Of a stretch of DNA of 64,000 nucleotides, positions 17,965 to 27,196 are shown in pieces; position 1 is the stretch's first letter, and each line of letters opens with the position of its first letter. Made by a program: the position numbers and the translations under genes. Under the pieces are notes generated by a model. The model worked only from the letters and a program-made list of their open reading frames with translations, was not told the origin of the DNA and did not search any database. The stretch spans positions 17,839 through 81,838 of the forward strand of contig CAAEXF010000117.1 of NCBI GenBank assembly GCA_900759715.1. Reading direction: 5' to 3'. The DNA is from Clostridium_AM sp900759715 (GTDB lineage Bacteria; Bacillota; Clostridia; Clostridiales; Clostridiaceae).

Positions 17965-19020
17965 CTACTTTTCTTCATACATTTTTTCATAATACTTTTG
18001 ATATTCTCCTGAGGTTATATTATTCATCCAATCCTTGTTATCTAAATACCACATTATAGTTTTGTTGATTCCAATTTCAAAAGTAGTTTCAGGATACCAT
18101 CCTAATTCTTCTTTTATCTTAGTTGGATCTATCCCATATCTCCTGTCATGACCTTTTCTGTCTTCTACATATTTAATTAGACTCTCTGTTATTTTCTTAT
18201 CTACATTTTCATTTAAGTAGTTTATAACTGTCTTAACTAATTGAATATTGGTTCTTTCATTATGTCCACCTATGTTATAAACCTCTCCTAATCTTCCTTT
18301 GTTTATAACCATATCTATTGCCTTGCAATGATCTTTTACATACAACCAATCTCTTATATTGGATCCATCACCATATACAGGTAGAGCCTTGTGATTTAAA
18401 CAATTATTTATTATTAATGGTATTAACTTTTCAGGAAATTGATATGGACCATAGTTATTTGAACATCTTGTTATATTTATTGGCATCTTATATGTATCAG
18501 CATAAGCCTTTACCATTAAATCTGCACCTGCTTTACTTGATGAATATGGACTATGTGGATCTAATGGTGTTGTTTCTATAAAAAATCCTGTTTCTTCAAG
18601 TGATCCATATACTTCATCTGTAGAAACTTGAAGATATTTCTTACCTTCTTTAAAACCATCCTGTAGTTCCCATGCCTTTTTTGCTGCATTTAATAATGTA
18701 ACTGTTCCTAATACATTATTCTTTACAAATACTTCTGGCTCTCTTATACTTCTATCTACATGTGATTCAGCTGCAAAATTTACTACGTAATCTATATCAT
18801 ATCTTTCAAATAATGCCTCTATTAGTTCTTTATCACATATATCTCCTTGAACAAATATGTAGTTAGGATTATTTTCTATATTTTTAAGATTTTCCAAGTT
18901 TCCTGCATAAGTAAGCTTGTCCAAATTGATTATTTTTATATCATCGTATTTATTTAACATATATATAACAAAATTTGAACCTATAAAACCTGCTCCACCT
19001 GTAACCAAATAAGTCTTCAT
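17965..19020 (-). CDS. rfbB: dTDP-glucose 4,6-dehydratase
   Basis: A 351-residue extended SDR. Rossmann GGAGFIGSNF, STDEVYGSL, and YSSSKAGAD (the catalytic Tyr/Lys pair) are intact. I start at ATG 19020 because the ribosome site CGGAGGATTAACG lies immediately upstream; an earlier in-frame ATG at 19038 would include that site in the coding region. First gene of rfbBCD-galU and preceded by a SigI-type promoter. A relic copy of its 5' end and promoter is at 23935-24085. Confidence 0.95.
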   Translation of the reverse strand: MKTYLVTGGAGFIGSNFVIYMLNKYDDIKIINLDKLTYAGNLENLKNIENNPNYIFVQGDICDKELIEALFERYDIDYVVNFAAESHVDRSIREPEVFVKNNVLGTVTLLNAAKKAWELQDGFKEGKKYLQVSTDEVYGSLEETGFFIETTPLDPHSPYSSSKAGADLMVKAYADTYKMPINITRCSNNYGPYQFPEKLIPLIINNCLNHKALPVYGDGSNIRDWLYVKDHCKAIDMVINKGRLGEVYNIGGHNERTNIQLVKTVINYLNENVDKKITESLIKYVEDRKGHDRRYGIDPTKIKEELGWYPETTFEIGINKTIMWYLDNKDWMNNITSGEYQKYYEKMYEEK

Positions 19021-19111
19021 CGTTAATCCTCCGGACAATTAATTTATTTGCTTCAAGAACTGATTTTTTAATTTATGCCAAATATCACCACCTATTCCTA
19101 TATTATATATA

Positions 19112-19139
19112 TACGTATATTAATTCTAATTACTGCGGT
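19112..19139 (-). promoter_or_regulatory. SigI-type promoter of rfbBCD-galU
   Basis: Minus strand ACCGCA (19134-19139), 18 bases, CGTA (19112-19115), followed by TATATATAATATAGG. A degenerate hairpin (about 19161-19200) with A/T-rich tail lies just upstream, as at the sister sites. Confidence 0.7.
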
Positions 19140-19236
19140 AGGATAAAAAAATTTAAAAAACAGTCCTCATAGGTACTTTCTCTAATACATATAAGAATTA
19201 TAGTAGTAAAATAGGAAATTCAAAGACAAATGTTAT

Positions 19237-19269
19237 AAAAGCCAACAGACTACGATACTGCTGGCTTTT
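19237..19269 (-). terminator. Terminator of the giant repeat protein gene
   Basis: AAAAGCCAACAG with CTGCTGGCTTTT, then TATAACATTTG on the minus strand, 18 bases past the stop codon. Confidence 0.7.
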
Positions 19270-19286
19270 ATGATTATAATCTTTTC

Positions 19287-22200
19287 CTAGTTTTTCACTT
19301 TGTCTTTAATCTGTATTATGTAAGGAGCATTTATAGCTTTACCATTATATTTTAGATAAATTTTGTAGATACCTTCTAAATTCTTATATTGTAACTTATT
19401 TAAAGTATCTACATTTTGTAAGCTATCTACTGGTAGTATGTTCTTTAATAAAGTACCAACAGTTTTGTCTGCTTTATTCTTGGAACTTGAATCATAAATA
19501 GTAACATCTTTATCTTTATATACTTTAACTATCTTTGTTACAGTATATCCATCTATCTTTAAATCTGGTATTTGCTTTTGTCCGTAGTTTTTATCTACAT
19601 TTGCAATAAGTTGGCCAAAAGTAGCATACTTATCTCTTATCCTTTTAACAACTTCATCAGTCTTAACTTTATAGCTGCCATCAGCTTGTTTCTCAATATA
19701 CTGTGCATGAATACCATTAGAAAGAAGACTTAAATAATCTTGTAAACCAATAACATCAGCACCTAAGCTATTATTGTTACCTAGTACAATGTCTTGAGCT
19801 TCATCTAAAAGGTCTTTAAAGTTACCTTTATTTATAAGAGTTTTATAGCTATCATGTAATGTTTCGCTAGGGTTAACTATGTTTATTGTTAACTTATGGT
19901 TTAAAATAGAAACATCTGCATTGGGATGGTTTTTCTTAACATAATCAACTAAGTTGTCAACTTTAGTTTTATTAGAATTAACTATCTTAAATAACACAGG
20001 GTTAACAGTAGTTGATCCTGAAGTAGATACATAACGAACATAATAAGTTCCTGCTGCTACGTTAGGTGTTGTTAGAGAACAATTAAACTCACCTAAGCTT
20101 CCAACTGCTACAAATACACTTGGTTCCCCATTATCCTTTCGACCATTATTATTACTATCAAAATAAACAACTCCTGCACTACCAATAGGAAGAAACTTTC
20201 CCTCAATATCTAACTGAGTATTCTTTCCACCTTTATTTACAGAAAGACTCATTTCAGGAATAGCTATCGTAAATGGCACAGGGTTAATAGTAGTTGATCC
20301 CGAAGTAGGTACGTAACGGACATAGTAACTTCCTGCTGCTACGTTAGGTGTTGTTAGAGAACAATTAAACTCGCCTAAACTTCCAACTGCTACAAATGCA
20401 CTTGGCTCCCCATTATCCTTTCGGCCATTATTATTACTATCAAAATAAACAATTCCTGCACTACCAATAGGAAGAAACTTTCCCTTAACATCTAACTGAG
20501 AGTTCTTTCCACCTTTATTTACAGAAAGACTCATTTCAGGAATAGCTATCGTAAATGGCACAGGGTTAATAGTACTTGATCCCGAAGTAGGTACGTAACG
20601 AACATAGTAAGTTCCTGCTGCTATGTTAGGTGTTGTTAAAGAACAATTAAACTCACCTAAACTTCCAACTTCTACGAATACACTTGGTTCCTCTTTATCC
20701 TTTTGACCATTATTATTACTATCAAAATAAACAATTCCTACACTGCCAATTGGAAGAAACTTTCCCTTAACATTTAACTGAGTATTCTTTCCACCTTTAT
20801 TTACAGAAAGACTCATTTCAGAGCTAGCTATCGTAAATGGCACAGGGTTAATAGTGGTTGATTCTGAAGTGGGTACGCAACGGACATAATAAGTTCCTGC
20901 TACTATGTTAGGCGTAGTAAATGTCCCAGTAACAGTTCCATAATAATTTTCAGCTGTAACCCCTATACTTAGCTCACCATCATCTTTTTGCCCATTGTTA
21001 TTACTATCAAAATAAAAAGTTTCTGTACTTCCACCAGGAAAGTTACTCCCATTTATGTTAAATGTAGAATTTACCCCTCCTGTATTTGATGAAAGAGAAA
21101 AACTAGGATTAACTATAATATATGGCTTAGATTCAACATTCACTACTACTGATCTGGAAATATAGCGCACACGATAAGTTCCTGCTGCTACATTAGGCGT
21201 TGCCAATGTCCCAGTAACACCGCCATAATTATCAGCTGTGACCCCTACACTTGGCTCACCATCATCTTTTTGTCCATTGTTATTACTATCAAAGTAAAAG
21301 GTTCCTGTACTTCCACTAGGAAACTTACTTCCATTTATGTTAAATGTACAATTTACCCCTCCGCTACTACCTGTAAGAGAAAAACTAGGAGTAAGTATCG
21401 TATATGGCTTAGATTCAACACCCACTACCCCTGAGTTGGAAATATAGCGCACACGGTAAGTTCCTGCTGCTACATTAGGCGTTGTCAATGTCCCAGTAAC
21501 ACGGCCATAATAATGATCAGCCGTAACCACTACACTTGGCTCACCATCATCTTTTTGCCCATTGTTATTACTATCAAAATAAAAAGTTCCTGTACCTCCA
21601 CCAGGAAAGTTACTCCCATTTATGTTAAATGTAGAATTTACCCCTCCTGTATTTGATGAAAGAGAAAAACTAGGATTAACTATAATATATGGCTTAGATT
21701 CAACGCTCACTACTCCTGAGTTGGAAATATAGCGCACATAGTAAGTTCCTGCTGCTACATTAGGCGTTGTCAATACCCCAGTAGCAACACCATAATCAGA
21801 TGTAACCCTTCCACTTGGTTCACCATCATCTTTTTGCCCATTGTTATTACTATCAAAGTAAAACGTTCCTGTACTTTCATTAGGAAAGTTCCTGCCATTT
21901 ATGTGAACTGTAAAGTTTATCCCTCCTGTATTAGATGAAAGAGAAAAACTAGGATTAACTATCGTAAATGGATTAGGAGCAACATTCACTACTCCTGAGT
22001 TGGAAATATATCGCACATAGTAAGTTCCTGCTGCTACATTAAGCGTTCTCAATGTCCCAGCAACATTTCCATAATTATCAGCTGTAACCCCTATACTTGG
22101 CTCACCATCATCTTTTTGCCCATTATTATTACTATCAAAGTAAAAGGTTCCTGTACTTCCAACAGGAAAGTTACTTCCACCTATGCTAAATGCACAGTTT

Positions 22201-22928
22201 ATCGATCCTGTATTAGGTGAAAGAGAAAAACTAGGATTAACTATCTTATATGGCATAGGACCAACATTCACTACTCCTGGGTTGGAAATATAGCGTACAC
22301 TGTAAGTTCCTGCTGCTACATTAGGCGTTGTTAATGTCGTCCCAGTAACATTTCCATAATTATTAACTGTAACCACTACACTTGGCTCACCATCATCTTT
22401 TTGCCCATTGTCATTACTATCAAAGTAAAACGTTCCTGTACTTCCACTAGGAAAGTTCCTACCATTTATGTAAAATGTAGAGTTTATCCCTCCTGTATTA
22501 GATGAAAGAGAAAAACTAGGATTAACTATCGTAAATGGATTAGGTGCAACACTCACTACTTCTGAGTTGCTAATATAACGCACATAATAAGCTCCTGCTG
22601 CTACATTGGGCGTTGTTAATGTCGTCCCAGTAACATTTCCATTATTATCAGCTGTAACCACTACACTTGGCTCACCATCATCTTTTTGCCCATTGTTATT
22701 ACTATCAAAGTAAAACGTTCCTGTACTTCCACTAGGAAAGCGCATGCCATTTATGTTAAATGTAAAGTTTATCCCTCCTGTATTAGATGAAAGAGAAAAA
22801 CTAGGATTAGCTGTCGTAGCTGAGTACGCTATTGATTGATTCCATCCTAATAAAAACATAAATACAAATAAAAAAAATAATTTCCTACCAAGATGAAACT
22901 GATTAAATTTAGTTAATATATGATACAT
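19287..22928 (-). CDS. Giant secreted protein: ten Ig-like repeats plus a novel C-terminal domain
   Basis: 1213 residues. A signal peptide (about 15-38, FFLFVFMFLLGWNQSIAYSA) is followed by ten tandem repeats of about 94 residues (41 to about 980). Each begins PSFSL or PEMSL, has an IPT/TIG-like beta pattern and one Asp/Asn-rich loop DSNNNGQKDDGEPS that looks like a calcium-binding loop, and ends YYVRYISNSGVV or similar. Repeats 1-7 are one subtype; 8-10 (MSLSVNKGGKN) are another. The last 230 residues form a separate domain also found at the end of the 45727-46533 protein (shared YKDLKGNYKVYLKYKGK-like stretch). No LPXTG, CWB2 or SLH anchor is present. I infer an extended calcium-stiffened surface or matrix protein. 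It has its own SigI-type promoter and its own terminator. Confidence 0.85.
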   Translation of the reverse strand: MYHILTKFNQFHLGRKLFFLFVFMFLLGWNQSIAYSATTANPSFSLSSNTGGINFTFNINGMRFPSGSTGTFYFDSNNNGQKDDGEPSVVVTADNNGNVTGTTLTTPNVAAGAYYVRYISNSEVVSVAPNPFTIVNPSFSLSSNTGGINSTFYINGRNFPSGSTGTFYFDSNDNGQKDDGEPSVVVTVNNYGNVTGTTLTTPNVAAGTYSVRYISNPGVVNVGPMPYKIVNPSFSLSPNTGSINCAFSIGGSNFPVGSTGTFYFDSNNNGQKDDGEPSIGVTADNYGNVAGTLRTLNVAAGTYYVRYISNSGVVNVAPNPFTIVNPSFSLSSNTGGINFTVHINGRNFPNESTGTFYFDSNNNGQKDDGEPSGRVTSDYGVATGVLTTPNVAAGTYYVRYISNSGVVSVESKPYIIVNPSFSLSSNTGGVNSTFNINGSNFPGGGTGTFYFDSNNNGQKDDGEPSVVVTADHYYGRVTGTLTTPNVAAGTYRVRYISNSGVVGVESKPYTILTPSFSLTGSSGGVNCTFNINGSKFPSGSTGTFYFDSNNNGQKDDGEPSVGVTADNYGGVTGTLATPNVAAGTYRVRYISRSVVVNVESKPYIIVNPSFSLSSNTGGVNSTFNINGSNFPGGSTETFYFDSNNNGQKDDGELSIGVTAENYYGTVTGTFTTPNIVAGTYYVRCVPTSESTTINPVPFTIASSEMSLSVNKGGKNTQLNVKGKFLPIGSVGIVYFDSNNNGQKDKEEPSVFVEVGSLGEFNCSLTTPNIAAGTYYVRYVPTSGSSTINPVPFTIAIPEMSLSVNKGGKNSQLDVKGKFLPIGSAGIVYFDSNNNGRKDNGEPSAFVAVGSLGEFNCSLTTPNVAAGSYYVRYVPTSGSTTINPVPFTIAIPEMSLSVNKGGKNTQLDIEGKFLPIGSAGVVYFDSNNNGRKDNGEPSVFVAVGSLGEFNCSLTTPNVAAGTYYVRYVSTSGSTTVNPVLFKIVNSNKTKVDNLVDYVKKNHPNADVSILNHKLTINIVNPSETLHDSYKTLINKGNFKDLLDEAQDIVLGNNNSLGADVIGLQDYLSLLSNGIHAQYIEKQADGSYKVKTDEVVKRIRDKYATFGQLIANVDKNYGQKQIPDLKIDGYTVTKIVKVYKDKDVTIYDSSSKNKADKTVGTLLKNILPVDSLQNVDTLNKLQYKNLEGIYKIYLKYNGKAINAPYIIQIKDKVKN
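19985..22808 (-). repeat. Ten in-frame coding repeats of about 282 bases
   Basis: The repeats are near identical in DNA across the loop segment (ccatcatctttttgcccatt in most copies), especially copies 1-7, implying recent expansion by unequal recombination. Copies 8-10 are more alike to each other (cctttcgaccattatta) than to 1-7. Confidence 0.9.
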
Positions 22929-22960
22929 GTTTTTATCCCCCCTATGTTTTATGTATTGTC

Positions 22961-22982
22961 AAAAGTTGCGAAGCAACTTTTT
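22961..22982. repeat. Short hairpin in the giant-protein leader
   Basis: AAAAGTTGCGAAGCAACTTT is a palindrome in the 5' leader on the minus strand. Its TTGCGAAGCAA core matches the outer ends of the GAGGACA elements (for example 63527-63541), so it may be a solo element end or a leader hairpin. Confidence 0.45.
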
Positions 22983-23105
22983 AAGACCCCACTCTACAGT
23001 TACTACTTATACTTTTTTATAAATTTCCAAATATTCACCATCATACTCTAAATTTTCGCCCCTAATTCTCACCAAATATCACCATTTATTCCTTTATTAT
23101 ATATA

Positions 23106-23133
23106 TACGTATATTAATTTCAATTAATGTGGT
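23106..23133 (-). promoter_or_regulatory. SigI-type promoter of the giant repeat protein
   Basis: Minus strand ACCACA (23128-23133), 18 bases, CGTA (23106-23109). The same stretch also holds a sigma-A-like TTGAAA-16-TATAAT, so dual use is possible. Confidence 0.7.
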
Positions 23134-23138
23134 AGGAT

Positions 23139-23198
23139 AAAAAAATCAAAAAAATAACAATCCTTATATGTATTTTCTCTAATACATATAAGGATTGT
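23139..23198 (-). terminator. Strong terminator directly upstream of a SigI-type promoter
   Basis: Perfect 18-bp stem ACAATCCTTATATGTATT (23157-23174) with its complement (23181-23198), then TTATTTTTTTGATTTTTTTA on the minus strand. It ends the acetyltransferase transcript and insulates the following promoter. Confidence 0.85.
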
Positions 23199-23251
23199 AA
23201 TCGTAAAATGCTAACACCAGAAGAAATTTGGGATAAATATGATTATTTTTA

Positions 23252-23845
23252 CTACCTTTTCATAAATTCCTCTTTGCTGCAATAATCTCCATATATTACA
23301 ATTGAATCTTTATGTGAAATAATTTTCGCTGGGTTTCCAGCAACAACTGTTCCCGACGGAATATCCTTCGTAACCACTGAGTTTGCTCCTATAGTTACAT
23401 TATCACCTATTTTGATAGGCCCTACTATTTTAGAGCCAGCTCCAATTAAAACATTATCGCCTATAGTAGCTACATCAAATCTACTTTTAAATAAATTTGA
23501 ACCAATCGTAACTCCTTGTAGTAAAGTACAATTCTTACCTATCCTAACTTTTCCTGCTAATACGATTGTCCCACAATGAGGTATTGTTAAACCTTCACCT
23601 ATATCGCAAGTAGGATTAATTTGAATACCATATTTAATTTTATATTTATTTAACTTAAATGATAAAATTTTAAATAAAAATTTTCTTTTATTTTCATATA
23701 AATATCTACATAATCTCATTAACATAATATATTTTGTTCCTGTTGATTCAGCAAAAAACAAAGTTCTTATGATTCTTTTCTTACTTACTACACCCATCCT
23801 ATGCAAATCCGCATATATATAATACTTTAATTCTTTTAGATTCAT
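23252..23845 (-). CDS. Serine acetyltransferase-like hexapeptide-repeat O-acetyltransferase
   Basis: A 197-residue left-handed beta-helix protein. Hexapeptide repeats run from about 85 to 175 (CDIGEGLTIPHCGTIVLAG, KNCTLLQGVTIG, DNVLIGAGSKIVG, DNVTIGANSVVTKDIPSGTVVAGNPAK). The N-terminal helical part resembles EPS-locus serine-acetyltransferase-like proteins rather than true CysE, so I infer acetylation of a sugar or surface polymer. Own SigI-type promoter. Ribosome site AGGGGGATTATA. Confidence 0.8.
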   Translation of the reverse strand: MNLKELKYYIYADLHRMGVVSKKRIIRTLFFAESTGTKYIMLMRLCRYLYENKRKFLFKILSFKLNKYKIKYGIQINPTCDIGEGLTIPHCGTIVLAGKVRIGKNCTLLQGVTIGSNLFKSRFDVATIGDNVLIGAGSKIVGPIKIGDNVTIGANSVVTKDIPSGTVVAGNPAKIISHKDSIVIYGDYCSKEEFMKR

Positions 23846-23934
23846 TATAATCCCCCTAGTAAGTTATATATAATAATCAAAATGTTTATATACTTTACAT
23901 TATTTTAACGTTATATAATTTTTTACTTTACCTA

Positions 23935-24012
23935 TATTTACTTAACATATATAACAAAATTTGAACCTATAAAACCAAAACTACTCCACCTGTAACTAAA
24001 TAAGGCTTTACC
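23935..24012 (-). pseudogene. Relic of the rfbB 5' end
   Basis: Sequence aacaaaatttgaacctataa and the following ctccacctgtaac/taaataag match codons 1-20 of rfbB (18955-19020) with a 4-base insertion and point changes. The upstream leader and SigI-type promoter are copied as well. A recombination or gene-replacement scar. Confidence 0.7.
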
Positions 24013-24057
24013 TTTAATTTATACCAAATATCACCACCTATTCCTATATTATATATA

Positions 24058-24085
24058 TACGTATATTAATTTCAATTAATGTGGT
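24058..24085 (-). promoter_or_regulatory. SigI-type promoter upstream of the acetyltransferase
   Basis: Minus strand ACCACA (24080-24085), 18 bases, CGTA (24058-24061). Flanks are nearly identical to the rfbB promoter region. The distance to the 23845 start is about 210 bases, through the rfbB relic. Confidence 0.65.
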
Positions 24086-24165
24086 AGGATAAAAAATCAA
24101 AAAAATAACAACCCTCATAGGTATTTTCTTTGATACATATAAGAGGATTATAGTAGTAAAAACTG

Positions 24166-24197
24166 CAAAGCCCCATATTTAAAAATATGGGGCTTTG
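24166..24197. terminator. Bidirectional hairpin terminator
   Basis: CAAAGCCCCATATTT (24166-24180) and its complement (24183-24197), a GC-containing perfect 15-bp stem. A second weaker hairpin with A/T tail (about 24112-24156) lies next to the promoter at 24058. Confidence 0.65.
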
Positions 24198-24350
24198 TAT
24201 CAATCTGGGTATATTCAAATTTATATATTGCATCAGAATATTTTTCTATTGTAAATTAATATTTTAGATTTTATATTCTTATTGTCCATTTTATAAATAA
24301 TTATAGTATAATATAAATACTACAATAGCCACGATACAGGGGGTTCTGTA

Positions 24351-24872
24351 ATGTTAAAAAAAATTATTAATGCTGTTATTAAACGTACTAGAACAAAATT
24401 ATATTCATTTAAATATAATATAGGTAAAAGTTGTTCTTTCCAAAATATAAAAATTTATGCAGATAAAAAAGGTCTTAAAATAGGGCATAATGTTATTATT
24501 TTAAGACACACAGAATTATGCGGAAACTCAAACTTACCAATAATAATAGGTAACAATACTTTTATAAATCAAAAATGTATAATTCGTCCTAATGTAACAA
24601 TAGGCAATAATGTTGATATTGCTCCAGAAGTTTTGTTAATATCAGATACTCATGAAATAGGCGATAGTGACAAAAGAGCTGGAAGTTCTATATTCCCACC
24701 TATTCATATAGAGGATGGTTGCTGGATTGGTGCTAGAGTTACCATTTTGGGAAATGTAACTATCGGTAAAGGCACTATTATTGCAGCCAATTCTTTGGTA
24801 AATAAAGATTGTGAACCAAATTGTATATATGGTGGAGTTCCTGCTAAATTAATAAAAAGACTAGATCCATAA
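24351..24872 (+). CDS. Hexapeptide-repeat acyltransferase
   Basis: A 173-residue left-handed beta-helix acyltransferase of the maltose-acetyltransferase/WbbJ type. Repeats run from residue about 45 to 165 (IGNNTFINQKCIIRPNVTIG, DGCWIGARVTILGNVTIGKG, GGVPAKLIKRL). ISDTHEIGD holds the likely catalytic His. It is the only plus-strand gene inside the polysaccharide locus, with its own GGGGG ribosome site and a TATAAT element at about 24308, so it is probably an independently transcribed insertion. It likely acetylates a surface sugar. Confidence 0.85.
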   Translation: MLKKIINAVIKRTRTKLYSFKYNIGKSCSFQNIKIYADKKGLKIGHNVIILRHTELCGNSNLPIIIGNNTFINQKCIIRPNVTIGNNVDIAPEVLLISDTHEIGDSDKRAGSSIFPPIHIEDGCWIGARVTILGNVTIGKGTIIAANSLVNKDCEPNCIYGGVPAKLIKRLDP

Positions 24873-24976
24873 TATCATAACATTGAAATAGTATTATTTT
24901 CACTTATCCATACTTGTCAACACGTAGTCAAAATTCTAATATTTCTCTGGCAAATATCACCTTAGCTCGAGAAAGC

Positions 24977-26914
24977 TTACCACTCCCCCCATAAGTTTAA
25001 AGGTGCAAATTTAGGAATATTACCAATAATGGTATTGTTGTCTTCAGGAACAAATACTATAGCAATATTTAGTTTCTTTACATGATTTACATGAATAGTA
25101 AGCTTTCTTATTCCCTCATTTTTATTCTGGCCTATTGGATTTGGTGAGGAACTAAGAGGTTTTGCATCCATTTCAGTAAATCTTAAATTTTTATCTGGAG
25201 ATATAATATGAATCCAAAGCTTCTTATTTCCATCGCTTAATACGGCAGTCTGTCCATTATCTTCTATGGATATATTCTTACTGGTATGCATAAACCACCA
25301 AACATCTCCAAAATCTTTAAGCTCTATTTCATCCTGCAATAAAACTTTCGTTCTATTATCAAATATCATTAATCCTCTTAAAGTCTTAACAGCATCATTA
25401 TATGCTGAAGTTGTATTAATTATAGAAAATGCTTTATCAGTCATGCTCTTAAAAGAAACTACTTTAGTTATTCCATTAGGATTTTGATCTGCCCCTTTAT
25501 TTGGATTTATAACTATTGTATTTTGCCCCTCTGCTCTTTTTCTATAATAACTCCAACGATTTAAATTATTTTTACTCATATTGAAATATCCTGGTAAGTT
25601 ATAGTTATCGCCTCCTAGTTCCTCAGCCCACTGTACCCCATCAGACTCTAGTACAAAATCTCCACTATCAAGATCAGTATGACTTCTGTCTTCAGAGTTA
25701 AACCCTTTAATTGCTGCAAATATTCCCATTGGATCATTCCATGAGCTTCTAAAAGTTGTTATTTCTGATCTCCTAAAATAATTATCTAAAGGCATTTCAG
25801 TTTTTTTAGTATTACTATAACTTTTGCTAGCATACCACAACATATCTAATGCTGTTGGATTTCTATCTGCATCTATGATTCTCTGCCATATATAATAAGG
25901 CTTATTATATACTTTACCTAACCACATCAATTCCGGCCCTAAAACTTTCCTTCCACTACTATCTCCATATCCAAAACTATATTTTTCTTGTCCAGATGCA
26001 TGAATTATAAAGTCTCCCGTTTTTTCTAGTCCTGAACTACTTAATAAATTAAAATCTGTTCCTAATGCAATTTCCATTGATGAAATTAGCGAGCTTAAGT
26101 ATACGGTCCCATATTGCCAATAATCTGTACCCTCATTCCATGCTCCATCTGGCGCATAACCCTTAATACCATTTGGAATAGATTTTATCACATATTCTAA
26201 AATGGCATTACATATTACTGGCTCTTCCTCTGCTATGGCCAAGGCTGCTATACCAACACCAGCATTACAAACAAGATTCCAATTGGCATTACTATTTTTC
26301 CACCAACTATCATTAGAGTTACTCATATATAACTTTAGAGCAGGATTTAAACCTTTTTGTATTATCATATTTCTTATAATTTCTTTTTGTTTATAGCTCC
26401 AATCATAGTAAAGCCAATCATATGCAATAGCTAGTGCATTAATCATTTCTGCTGTATCAAGAAAATGTTTAGGATTAAAATCTTTAAATTTACTTACCGC
26501 TTCAATTTCTTTCCACAATCTATCTTTATATTTACTATCTCCATGCAATTTATACATAATTGCCAAAGTATACACTCTTTCTAGTACCTGTCTACTTATA
26601 GGCAAAAGTCTTATGTCATCTTCTAACTCATACTTAACTGTTGGATCACTAAGTATTTTGTCTGCAGAAACTTTCAATTTTTTATCCCATAGTTTTTCAT
26701 GATCATCAGTATTTATGATTCTCCTTAGATTATTAAAATCATTTTTACTGGCAATAATTCTTGGATGTTCTTTAATACTTTTAATAACTACATTAGTATT
26801 ACTGCTTTGGATATAATTAAAACTATTAACGCTTCCAATTGAATCAGAAGATATCATTAAAAGAACTGTACAGATGAGTTGTAAACTAATTAGTTTAAAG
26901 CGATTTTTCTTCAT
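24977..26914 (-). CDS. Secreted heparinase II/III-like polysaccharide lyase
   Basis: A 645-residue exported protein with a signal peptide (about 8-28). The first 360 residues form the alpha/alpha toroid seen in heparinase II/III and alginate lyases (PRIIASKNDFNNLRR start; WNLVCNAGVGIAALAIA; DGAWNEGTDYWQYG, which likely holds the catalytic Tyr). A C-terminal beta-sandwich follows, with SEDRSHTDLDSGDFVLESDG (the second catalytic His region). The family cleaves uronic-acid polymers by beta-elimination. Since ugd in the same locus makes UDP-glucuronate, I infer turnover or trimming of the cell's own polysaccharide. It follows galE by 282 bases, past a terminator. Confidence 0.85.
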   Translation of the reverse strand: MKKNRFKLISLQLICTVLLMISSDSIGSVNSFNYIQSSNTNVVIKSIKEHPRIIASKNDFNNLRRIINTDDHEKLWDKKLKVSADKILSDPTVKYELEDDIRLLPISRQVLERVYTLAIMYKLHGDSKYKDRLWKEIEAVSKFKDFNPKHFLDTAEMINALAIAYDWLYYDWSYKQKEIIRNMIIQKGLNPALKLYMSNSNDSWWKNSNANWNLVCNAGVGIAALAIAEEEPVICNAILEYVIKSIPNGIKGYAPDGAWNEGTDYWQYGTVYLSSLISSMEIALGTDFNLLSSSGLEKTGDFIIHASGQEKYSFGYGDSSGRKVLGPELMWLGKVYNKPYYIWQRIIDADRNPTALDMLWYASKSYSNTKKTEMPLDNYFRRSEITTFRSSWNDPMGIFAAIKGFNSEDRSHTDLDSGDFVLESDGVQWAEELGGDNYNLPGYFNMSKNNLNRWSYYRKRAEGQNTIVINPNKGADQNPNGITKVVSFKSMTDKAFSIINTTSAYNDAVKTLRGLMIFDNRTKVLLQDEIELKDFGDVWWFMHTSKNISIEDNGQTAVLSDGNKKLWIHIISPDKNLRFTEMDAKPLSSSPNPIGQNKNEGIRKLTIHVNHVKKLNIAIVFVPEDNNTIIGNIPKFAPLNLWGEW

Positions 26915-27016
26915 AATTATAATTACTATACCTCCAAAGTTTCAAATACAACATATGAGTTGTATATAATGAGTAAAGAATATCATTTAAAAATGGTGAA
27001 TTGGCATTATGAAATA

Positions 27017-27056
27017 AAACCTAAATTTACATTAATATAGTGTAAATTTAGGTTTA
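27017..27056 (-). terminator. Terminator of the main polysaccharide operon after galE
   Basis: AAACCTAAATTTACA pairs with TGTAAATTTAGGTTT across a 9-base loop, then TTATTTC on the minus strand. Confidence 0.7.
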
Positions 27057-27196
27057 TTAGAGTTATTCTAAATCTTAAATATATATAATTACTTACCTAA
27101 TTCATATATATATGCCTAACATCCAATTTTTAGTTAAAAGTAAGCTTATAATTTATTAATAAATATAATTATTTGTAAAGTAAGTTTAATGAATGA

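Noticed and set aside
19985..22808. Regular repeats that could suggest a CRISPR array
   Set aside because: The period is about 282 bases, the array is in frame inside a coding region and the repeats encode protein domains.
23106..23133. Explaining the SigI-type sites purely as sigma-A promoters (TTGAAA-16-TATAAT)
   Set aside because: Fits 23106 and 24058, but TTGAAA is missing at 42468 and 46711 while ACCnCA/CCCAC and CGTA/CGAA remain at fixed spacing. Dual use is not excluded.
23252..23845. Calling the acetyltransferase cysE
   Set aside because: It has the beta-helix fold but a polysaccharide-locus context and a differing N-terminal part; true serine acetyltransferase activity is not supported.
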